A stretch of DNA of 64,000 nt. Origin: Erodium maritimum. Lineage: Eukaryota > Streptophyta > Magnoliopsida > Geraniales > Geraniaceae. Both the position numbers and the translations under genes were made by a program. The stretch spans positions 71,046,513 through 71,110,512 of the forward strand of contig OY997593.1 of NCBI GenBank assembly GCA_963921825.1, in the 5' to 3' direction. Below the pieces are notes generated by a model. That model had not been told where the DNA came from and searched no databases. It saw only the letters and a program-made list of their open reading frames with translations. Every line of letters starts with the position of its first letter. Position 1 is the first letter of the stretch. Shown here piece by piece: positions 11,139-20,600 of this stretch.

Positions 11139-11558
11139 AGAAGTTACGTTTTCCGTTCAAAATGGATGATAATGCATGGTGAGTTTCTATTTGATTTCTT
11201 TTCTATAGGGATAATTATAAAAAATAACCCTTATGTATTCGGTTTATACAATTTATGTCCCAAAGCAAAAAGTCTGAGCAATTTGTATTTCCATACTTTT
11301 CTTAATTTGCATTATCATTTACAAAGTTTAAAATAGAAAAGACTTATTTATCCTCACATTAGAGAGAAGACCTATTTATCTTTAATTATAAGTTGTTAAA
11401 ATATTATATTTGAAGAAATTCTTTGACAAATATATAATATTTGAATGACATTTTTTTGTAAAAATATTTTTAGTGTAAAGGTAAAAATGATATTTCTAAA
11501 AATTGGGTGACGTGTGTTGGACACTATCATCCATTCTGGACGGAAAACGGAACTTCTC
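11139..11558. mobile_element. Foldback MITE 3-prime of RTNLB
   Basis: AGAAGTTACGTTTTCCGTTC at the left end pairs with the reverse complement of GACGGAAAACGGAACTTCT at the right end, continuing as GGATGATAATG against CACTATCATCC, for roughly 37 bp of inverted repeat. The interior is AT-rich and noncoding. Confidence 0.65.
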
Positions 11559-11751
11559 GTTGGATGAAAAACTAATAGTAGCTGTTATTAATGGAAACTA
11601 CTAGTTAGTTGTAGTAGGTAGTTGTTTAGGTGTTTTCGTAATTTTTAATAATTCAAAACAAGCTCAAAACAAATTATTAATTTTATTACTATCAAATATG
11701 AAATACAAATCGTTACAAATTGTGCTTGTCATCTCTATATTTAACTAAAAT

Positions 11752-13055
11752 GTGATTGATGAGGTCATTATGGAGACGATGGTGAACTTCTCTATCTTGG
11801 AGTCTTGTTCTATGTCCCATGATATTTGTGATGTTCACCTCTGGTGGTGGTCATGTGTGTGTCGCTGCGGTTGGGACGCCAATATCTGCAAACAGATCAG
11901 TGAGGTACGACATCCGTTGATCTTCAACGATCATGTTGTGCAGGATAATACAAGTAGTCATGATCACTACAAGTGAGTTCCTATCCCACATTCGACTCGG
12001 ACGAGTGACGATATGAAATCGAGCATGCAGAACTCCAAATGCTCATTCGATATCATTTCTCGCTGCTTTTTGGTTTTTAGCAAAACACCTTTGCTTTACC
12101 GTTTGTGGAACTGGTATTGTTTTCACAAATGCAACCAAGGAGGATAAATTACACCTGTCAAGTGATACAGGGTTGCGTATTATGTGTTATTGACCTTAAA
12201 CTTAACCGGTTGACCGTAGTCTCGAACTGTCTGGGAAAACAATATCGACCTATTTAGCACATTGATGTCGTTCTTGGAGCCTGGTGTTCAGAAAAAAGGT
12301 GTCATATTCATAGGTCTTGGGATGCAACGACTTCTAGCATGATTGCGAGTACGTTCTCGTGGTCTCTACTTGAGAATTGTGCAACCCATGTCACCGGATA
12401 GTTCTTCCAGTTCCAGTGCATGTAGTCGAGACTCTCTATCAGCCCCAGGAAGCCGCGGGCTTCGTTGATTTCAAACAAACGGTGGAAATCTTCTTCAGTC
12501 GGGACTCGGGCGTCGTAGATATGTTCGTCCGAAAATCTTGATCACGCCCAAGCAGAACTTCCCGACGCACTCCAAAGCAGTGCTCTCCGCCATTCGTAAG
12601 TACTCGTCAACAGTATCAACCAGACTTTCGTAATAGAGCTAACTAAGTGCTGTCGTACACTTCTGGTGTGGAGAGAATTCGGGCTTACCTGTAGTATCGG
12701 GCCGTTGACGAAAGTATGCGAACCGCTCACTCAATGCATTCATGATTTGTAGGAACAATTACCTCGACATCCGGAAGCGACACCGAAATTGATGCTCGTT
12801 GTACACCGGAGTATGAGAGAAGTAGTCAGCTATCAATCGCTCGTGTGCTTCCTCTTGATTTCGCTCTGTCCATCTTCGATTTGGTGCCACCGACGACTGT
12901 GACCCCTCATCCTCCCTATCTTCTGTACTTTGATGTACCTTTGTCGAAATCTGATCTAGAAGTCGCTTGGTCATTAGTTCTGCTATCTTTTCCTTCACTT
13001 TCGTCATCTGAGTTAATTCTGTTATTGTTGGATCACGATCCATCAAAAAAAGCAC
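11752..13055 (-). pseudogene. PIF/Harbinger transposase relic
   Basis: The N-terminal part (from 13055) contains EEAHERLIADYFSHTP and the FRMSR pattern typical of ALP1-like transposases. Further on, minus-strand frames give IESLDYMHWNWKN (first catalytic Asp region, near 12425), PGSKNDINVLNRS (second Asp, near 12280), YPPW (near 12125), then AFGVLHARFHIVTRP and CIILHNMI (near 12040 and 11960). The intact family cuts and pastes GAGCA-ended elements. This copy has several in-frame stops and shifts, for example a stop between IE and AFGVLH, so it is not functional. The order of motifs is complete, which shows it was once a full-length transposase. Confidence 0.82.
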
Positions 13056-13544
13056 AAAAAAGATTGAGAAAAGAAAAAGGTAAAAAAGAGAAGAGCAATA
13101 GAAAAGAAGAGGTGTGAAATTTATATAAAGGTGATATTGTAGATATAGGAAATACTAGAGAGATTGAAAAAGTTGGCGCTGCCATGCGTTGCGTTGTCAT
13201 TGGGCCTGCAATGTCACATCCTATCATTGCACGATCTATTTGAAATTCAATACCACTACAAATATGTTGTGTCTCTCGCCTTTTCATCTCTGTTTTAAAA
13301 ATCTAATTGAACAAATCAGAGTCCTAAGTTTCGGAATAATCGGACGGAATGACGAGTCAGATGATTTTTAGATTTTAAGGCCTAGGTGAGGCGGCAGTCA
13401 GACGTTTTTATAGACTTTGGGGCCTAGGTAGACTAGGCGGGGACTTCTACAATAGTGATTACGGGATCTATCGACGACGCGTCGCAACAAACGACGTTAC
13501 AGACACGACATGACTACAACGAACCCTGATCTATACAGGTGCTC
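11752..13544 (-). mobile_element. Harbinger element C with degraded DDE transposase
   Basis: The minus strand carries a PIF/Harbinger transposase relic (next entry). The right end reads GATCTATACAGGTGCTC at 13528-13544, directly followed by TTA, and its reverse complement GAGCACCTGTATAG is a typical Harbinger terminus. The matching left terminus was not found, so the left limit given is just the end of the coding relic. Confidence 0.6.
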
Positions 13545-13547
13545 TTA
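13545..13547. repeat. TTA junction between Harbinger elements C and B
   Basis: The TTA sits between two opposed GTGCTC and GAGCAC ends and acts as the target duplication of element B. Confidence 0.7.
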
Positions 13548-14063
13548 GAGCACCCACATCGGTGCAGGGCGTGCGCACGAGGCCGGGGCAAGAGCAGAAG
13601 GGGAAGGTTCGGGGTCCGGTCCGATGTGGGGTGCGAGGCGTGCGGGGCGTGCGGGGCGGGGGCGTGGGGGAGAAGGGGAATGGTTCAGGGGGCAGGGGCG
13701 CGAGGCATAAATCAGCCCCGCTGCCTCGCCCCCCTCTGTTCGCCGCCGTCCACTCTTCCATTGACGTGTGCCCTGTTTTTTTTTTTAAATTTTTGCAGAG
13801 AATCGTGAGGTTGAAGAAGATGGTTTTGTTAGTATTAATTAGTTAGTATTTGATTAGTATTGATTGGTTATTAGTATTAATTAGGTAATTAGATATTAAT
13901 GGTAAGTAGATATTAATTAGGTAATTAGGTGATTAATAAATGGTAATTATAATAAACATTTTATAATCGTATATATGTAATTAGGTAATTAAATATATGT
14001 TAATTAGGTAATTAGGTGATTAATAAATGGTAATTATAATGATCATTTTATAATTGTATACAT

Positions 14064-14137
14064 GTAACAAACATTTTTTTGTTGCGATAAAAAATATCAG
14101 GATAACAAACATTTTTTTGTTGCGATAAAAAATATCC
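14064..14137 (+). repeat. Tandem duplication of about 36 bp
   Basis: Two adjacent near-identical units built on AACAAACATTTTTTTGTTGC, which is itself palindromic at its centre. Confidence 0.75.
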
Positions 14138-14145
14138 GACGACGG

Positions 14146-14762
14146 TAGGGATGGCAACGGGGTGGGTTCGGGGCGGGGGTCATGATCCCCGGCCCCGCCC
14201 CGCTCACAAGCCCAGTTCCCCGAACCCGCCCCGTCCCCGCTTCCACCCCGATTGCACCCCGACCCCATCGGGGATTCCCCGAATCCCCAAACCCGCCCCG
14301 AATTCCTTTTTTTTGTCATTTTTTTAATATTTAAAAAATCATTCAGTACACACATATAAAAGAAAATACATATCAAGTTATACAGACCACCAATAAATGA
14401 TTTATAAATGCATATAAACTAGTAAGTTATTCTTTTTTTACTTTTATTGCTTTAGATTCTGATTTGTAAAATGAAAAAAAAAACGTTCTTTGATTTGAAA
14501 GGGAAAAAAAAGTTAGAATTTCGAAAGTCTTTGATAGAGAAAAGAAAAAAAAGGTTTAAAAGTCATATTTTAAAAGGTAATATAATATTAATATTGTTTA
14601 AATATAAATATAAATATATATTTTAATAACTATCGGGGCGGGGCGGGGCGGGGAGTACCAACCCCGTCCCCGCCCCGTCCCCGGTCAAACCCCGGTCAAC
14701 GCCCCGTACCCCGCCCCGCCCCGCCCCGAACCCGACGGGGCCGGGTTTTTTTGCCATCCCTA
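14146..14762. mobile_element. hAT MITE with perfect 8-bp duplication
   Basis: Begins TAGGGATGGCAACGGGG and ends TTTTTTTGCCATCCCTA. It is flanked by GACGACGG at 14138-14145 and 14763-14770, an exact 8-bp hAT target duplication. Both ends are extremely GC-rich (CGGGGCGGGG blocks) and the centre is AT-rich. It belongs to the widespread plant TAGGGATGGCAA group. Confidence 0.9.
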
Positions 14763-15123
14763 GACGACGGGACTCAAACGTTATTATCAGGAATAGTAAC
14801 GGTCATAAAAGAATTCATCACTGTAGAAACTTATATCGACCAAATGAATTGTCAGTTTGAATTATGTATTTTTTTATTTAATTAATATTTTTAAATTTTT
14901 TATTTTTATTAATGAAATTTTATTTCTATTTTATTTAGTAGTTGTCGATTTAAAAATAGCGTTAACAATTCAGTTAAAACCTTAATTAATTATACATTCA
15001 ACATTTCTAAAAATCAAGTCTCCCATACAAGCCCCTCTGATGTGCAACACATTTTTTTAGGGGCAAAACCCTGAACCCTGCCCAGTCAACAAGAGGTTCT
15101 GCCCCTTGACGTGGGTGCTCTTA

Positions 15124-17419
15124 GAGCATGTACAACGGGTCGCACCCGCGCCCCACTCCGCGCTCCTGGACCGCGGCACGCGGGCCGACCCGCTGTGGAG
15201 GCCGAAAAACGCGCGCCCGCTCCCCATTTTCGCGCTCCCGCCCCCTTCTGTGCGTGCCGCGTGCCGCGTTTGCTGGCCGCTGGCCGGTCCCGCTCCCTGC
15301 GCGCCCTCGCTGCCGTGGCAGCCTGTGGCTGCGCCACGTGTAATGACCGTTGGCAACGATCATTTCTAACGTCTACATTTTTTTTTAAATTCAAAAATCA
15401 ATAAAAACTAACCCTATAAATACCCCTCTTCACTCTCATTTTTTCCACACCACTCTCTACTTTCACTCTCCAATTTCACTCTCATCTTCCCAAATTGTCC
15501 TATCTCGTTTCAATTATTCGGGTGAAAAATGTCGGACAAAGCTGGGTCTCGTGTACATTCAGCTGGTGACGAAGTAGGATTCACGGAGGACGAACTGACA
15601 CGAGGTTTCAGAGACATTCTAACGGGCAATCGATCCGTCTCCCCAAACTCGAACCCGGGCTCGAGTTCAGGTTAGTGCAAACTTATTATTTATGTAACGT
15701 AATTTTTGTACTTATTTTATTGGATTAATGCATTACATTCATTTTTTTGATTAATTATTTGCACTTATTTTATTAGTTTATTTTTTAGCACTTAATTTAT
15801 TGTTTTAAAATATTTTTATCAGGGCAATACTGTCCCCCACAATATCAAATGGCGCCAGGGTTCCAAGTGCCATCAAATTGGACCATGCCCCCACAAGGTT
15901 TCCAGATGCCACCGTACCAACCACAACCACAATGGGGGATGGGAACCCAATTCTACAACTACGAGGGTCATCCACTACCCGACGTACAAACCCCCCAACC
16001 ATCCTCTGCCGGACCTTCCCAACGACGAGCCCGAGCCCCTGCTGCCCGAGCCCAACCCCGAGGCCAACCCCAAGAACCAGAACCGGATGGCCGGACATTC
16101 AGCAAGCAGGAGGACGATTGGCTCATAACTTGCTGGTTGAGTTCTTCGAAAGACGCCATCAAGGGCAACTCCCAAACCGGCACCACATTCTGGTGCGCAG
16201 TAACGAAGAAATACAACTCCAAGGAAGGTATCCCACAGCGAGCTGGGAAGCTATCAAGAAACGTTGGGGCAGAGGTTCCTCTCAGACAAGGAGGTTCCTC
16301 GGTTATTTGAAGCAGTCCAAGAAGGAGAAACCGAGCGGCGCCAACAAGGCAGAGCACATGAAACGTGCGAAGGAACTGTGGTACCGTGCAGGGAAAGTGA
16401 TTAAGGACCACCCACTAAAGTTCGACCTGGATCATTGGGTGGAGAGGCTCGAGGGCGTCTCGAAGTCCACTGCCCACGAGGGCACAATGGGAAATGTCCG
16501 CCGTCAAGTACGCCAACAACGACAGCGGTTGGATGAGGCTGGGGCTTACAGCTCAACCCCACCTACAAGCACATGGGAGGAGGGCACACCTCTCAGTGGT
16601 GAGTCCCAACCACCAGAATGGGGAGGAAGCGAGAACTACGAGGGGACTCAGGTCCCTCTCAGCGACACACCCCCATCCCCTGAGGCCGCCCCAAGTCCCC
16701 CTCGCCGACCGCAAGGGAAGAAGGCAGCGAAGGCCGCAAAGAAGGGGGTCGTCCTCACGGCCCAAATGTCTGCCTTCGCCGAACTGGAACGTGCACCAAT
16801 CGACGCTGAACGTGCACGGTTTGAGGCTCAATGTTCACGTGGCGAACAACAGGAAAATAAGTTTCGCATGTTACAAGCATTAACCCAACAGTGGGAAGCA
16901 AACATCGCCAACTACAAGGCCCTGGTGGGGACGGATACATCTTCCTACGACGAAGAGGCGTTGGCAGACCATAAGTTTTGCAAGACCCAAGTGCGAAGAC
17001 TCATCACTAGCCTTGAAGCCCAAATTGATGATCTTCGAAGCCAACCCCCACCACCAGATGTCGACCCAACAGAGGATGATTCTTGAACTTGTATTTTGTT
17101 TTGGGTTGTATTAAAAGGGATTGAATAAAATTAGAAGTTCATTTATATTCGTGTTGAATTTATTAATTATTGATTGTCATTAATTATTTATTTCCAAAAT
17201 TGTTTGAATTATGACTAAATTAAACGGTTTCTGATAACGAATTAAATAAAACAGGAAAATATCAAATAATAATCCAGTCAGCACTGTTCTGCACTCTCAG
17301 GGCTTTAGAAGTCCTTTCTGTTGTAGAACACCCACTTTTCTGCACTCCCACTCCCTGATTTTTGTCCAATCAGTACAAGGGCCTCAGGACCAGGACTTCA
17401 CGTTCTGTTGTACATTCTC
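15124..17419 (+). mobile_element. Harbinger element A carrying only the MYB-like ORF
   Basis: Left end GAGCATGTACAAC (15124-15136) and right end GTTGTACATTCTC (17407-17419) form a 13-bp inverted repeat with one mismatch. TTA flanks both ends (15121-15123 and 17420-17422). At 2.3 kb it contains the MYB/SANT ORF but no transposase, so it needs a transposase in trans. The left TTA is shared with element B. It lies 260 bp upstream of the aldo/keto reductase start codon. Confidence 0.85.
15529..17086 (+). pseudogene. Harbinger MYB/SANT-like ORF (frameshifted)
   Basis: This is the accessory DNA-binding protein of Harbinger elements, often annotated in plants as glutathione S-transferase T3-like or NAM-associated. 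Exon 1 is 15529-15670. Exon 2 starts at 15823 after TTTTTATCAG. A Pro/Gln-rich N-terminus precedes the SANT/trihelix-like part TFSKQEDDWLITCWL (from about 16095) with WEAIKKRWGR and RRFLGYLKQ. A basic linker PQGKKAAKAAKK and a helical C-terminus rich in Glu/Gln follow, ending DVDPTEDDS at 17086. The first frame carries exon 2 to about 16250 and the rest is in a second frame, so one short indel near 16245-16260 breaks it. In the intact family this protein binds terminal repeats and brings the transposase to the nucleus. Confidence 0.8.
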
Positions 17420-17422
17420 TTA

Positions 17423-17682
17423 GGAACACAAGATACCCAAACAGAGTACGTGAGAATGGATTTATCCCGACAATTTTACCCAAAACCCGGACTTAGTCCA
17501 ACTGATTTACTCACCGCTAAACATGTTCTTAATATTTGAAGCTTTTAAGGCCATACGTGTACAAAGCAAGGACCATGAGCTCATAGCACTCCTCAGCCCA
17601 CTCAATCCTTTGCGTTTAGCTCCTTAATGTCTCGCTCTCACTCCACTTCCTCGCGAGGGCTCGAACCGATTCATCCACCACC
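17423..17682 (+). promoter_or_regulatory. Proximal upstream region of the aldo/keto reductase gene
   Basis: Only 260 bp separate the end of Harbinger element A from the start codon, so the proximal promoter and 5-prime leader must lie here or extend into the transposon. No clear TATA motif was seen. Confidence 0.4.
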
Positions 17683-20600
17683 ATGGCTCTTTACATCAGC
17701 AGCATATCAGCAAGCGCAAGCTTGTGCGTCTCGAGCCGGAGGAGGTGGGTTCAGGGGGCGAGAGCCGTTGCTTCGGAGAAATTCGCCACCGTGAACACGG
17801 CTGGAGAGGATAAGGTGAAACTGGGTGGCTCCGATTTGAAGGTGACCAGGCTTGGGATCGGAGCTTGGTCTTGGGGTGACACCAGCTACTGGAACGACTT
17901 CGAGTGGGATGGTGAGTTCAAAATCAACACACCACCACTATCTCGTTTTGCCCATTTCGATTTTTGGTGTTTTTTCTGTGTTTCTGTGGTTCATTGCATT
18001 GTTGGGTTGTCTGTAGAATCGATTTCTGAATCATGATCATGAGGATTGTGTTGTTATGAGTAGTGCCTAGGGTTTGCCTCCACCCAAAAGTTCGAGTTTT
18101 TGGGTTGTATTGAGCTTTAACATGGTATCAGAGTTAGTTCGGCCTATGGTCTGTTTGTCACGTCTACTCTGTGGTCTCCGGTCCATATACAGATGTTCAG
18201 TCCTATTATAACTCACGTGTAGGTGTTCAGCTTTACACGTGAGGGGAGTGTTGGAATATAAGTTATACATTGAAAATGTATGGACGAATTGAACACCTGA
18301 TAAACATAGTGCCTCCAACACTAGTTTGAGTTTTTGGGTTGACTTGAACTTTAACATGGTATTTGTTTGATCTTAATGTAGGCGCATAAGACCATCTCCA
18401 CCAGTGGCCAGTGGGTGAATTAGTCCGGTTGAATCCTGATTTTGGCACAAATCATTGGATTCTGGTCAAATTGACAAATCCTCTTGCGTTAATTGTCTAT
18501 TCTTATACGCCTACATGGATTAGTTTGGTGGTGAATACTTCTTCACATCTCACCTCTTTTCGAGGTCACAGTTCGAATCCCAGTGGGTACACTTGTTTGG
18601 GAGCAAGTATGAGTGGTGGGTTAGATTTGGCTATCATAAAAAAAATTGTCCATTTTTATACAAAATATATATGATAAATTCGAAATTACTATTCACCTAG
18701 GCTATCAGTCCGGTATGGGCTAATAATAATTCCTATTAGTCCAGGCAAATCCATACGAAAGCCACGTGTCGCGTGACAAGTGGCCTGAAGGTGTGCGATT
18801 TCAATTTGCTGACAAATTGAGTGGATCGATGAATCTTTCCCCCCCAAGATGGGTGATTCGTCAAAAACCCCCTTTTTGCCGTTTGATCCGTTGAATTCAC
18901 CCCCAAATCGCTATGCAATGCAGGTGTTCTAAGGTTGACCTCTTGGTTCTAGACACCGACCCAGATGGTCATAATTCACATGTACACGTCAGGTCCTAAC
19001 CAGCTCACATGCCTGACCCATTTGTCCCTCCACCTTGTGGTCTTCAATCCATACAAAAGTTCAGTCTTCCTATGGTTTACATGTAGAAATTTAGTTCCAC
19101 AAGTGAGGGAGAGTGTTTCACGAGTTGAAAGTTGACATTTTAATGGAGTCCTACTCGATATATGCGTCTCTGATTAAAGTTTTTTTACTTTATTTGGTGG
19201 GTGTATATAGTTCTGATGATTTCTTATTAGAAATGAAACAAGTATAGTCTCTTCTTGGATGCCGAATTTGTACAGACAAAAACATGTTTAAATAAGGTTT
19301 GTTCTGTTCTGGTGATAACAATGGCAGACAGGAAGATGAAAGCTGCCAAGACAGCTTTCGATTCAAGTATAGACTGTGGCATAACGTTCTTCGATACTGC
19401 TGAAGTCTATGGTTCAACGGTCAGAACTTAAACCTATGTCTGTTCTTGCTATGTCTTGTTCAAGGATTTCATTCAAAATGATCCATTATGTTTTTGTTAC
19501 CAGTTCTCTCTGGGTGCTATAAACTCCGAAACCCTTCTAGGAAGGTACATTCTGAATCTTTAACTAAAATATATCGAGTTGTTAATGTTATTTGTATTTT
19601 TATTCGCTATGCATTTTGTCAAAAGATTTATTAAGGAAAGGAAAGAGAAGGATCCTGGAGCAGAAGTTGCTGTAGCAACCAAGTTTGCAGCTCTTCCATG
19701 GAGGCTGGGCCGTCAGAGTGTCATATCCGCTCTCAAAGATTCGCTATGTCGCCTTGAGCTCTCTTCTGTGGAACTTTACCAACTTCATTGGTCCGTCCCA
19801 TGTTAAAACCTCATGCTTTTTTTTTGTTAGAATAATTGCAAAAAAGTATGTGCTATCGACTTTTTGTAGGTTGGTGCTATAATCTTCAAACCGTGGCAGG
19901 CTGTGGCATTGAACTAGTATTTTGTTGCACTTTGTGTCAACCTACTGTAAAATGATGATTTGTCCTTGAAAGTTTAAATTAAAGAACAAAAAGTAAATAA
20001 AAAAAACACTCACAACTCAGTTTGTATTTTACTTTTACTTCTTAAAATTAATATTTCAAGGATAAATCGTCATTTGACTATATCGACACAAAATGCAATA
20101 GAATACAAGTTCAGGCCTACACTCGTAATGATCTGAAGATATGGATACCAACCTGCAAAAAGTCTGTAGTACATGATACTTTTTGTCATTATCCTTTTTT
20201 CCGTAAATGTGCTATCATTTTACAGGTTGGTACCCTTATCTTCAAACCGTTGCAGGTTGTGGCATTGAACTAGCATTTTCTTGCACTTTGTGTCGTTTTT
20301 TAAATGATGATTTTGTCCTTGAAAATTTAAATTAAAAAGTAAAAAAAAAACACAATCCATTTTGTATTTTGCCTTTTAAATTAATATTTCAAGAATAAAA
20401 TCATCATTTTAGAATAAGTTGATGTAAATTTCAACAAAATACAAGCTCATGCCACAACTCGCAATGATCTGAAGATAAGTGAGCCAAGCTGGAAAAAAGT
20501 CGATGGTACACAATACTTTTTGTCATCATCCTCTTTTCCAAATGTGCTACATTTGAAGAACAAACAAGTATCTAAACGGGTTTTTTATGCTCTCGTGCAG

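Larger units (their letters stand above)
13548..15120. mobile_element. Harbinger element B, non-autonomous
   Basis: Starts GAGCACCCACATCGG and ends GACGTGGGTGCTC, giving a 13-bp terminal repeat with one mismatch. TTA lies on both sides (13545-13547 and 15121-15123). It has no transposase. The interior is AT-rich, with a tandem duplication of a roughly 36-bp unit near 14064-14137 and a hAT MITE inserted at 14146-14762. Confidence 0.8.

Noticed and set aside
13531-13846. GC-rich open frames on both strands at the left end of Harbinger element B
   Set aside because: Explained by the GC-rich terminal region of the element. No protein family match.
18571-18581. tRNA gene suggested by the B-box sequence
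   Set aside because: No cloverleaf can be drawn. The A/B boxes, A-tail and flanking duplication show a SINE.
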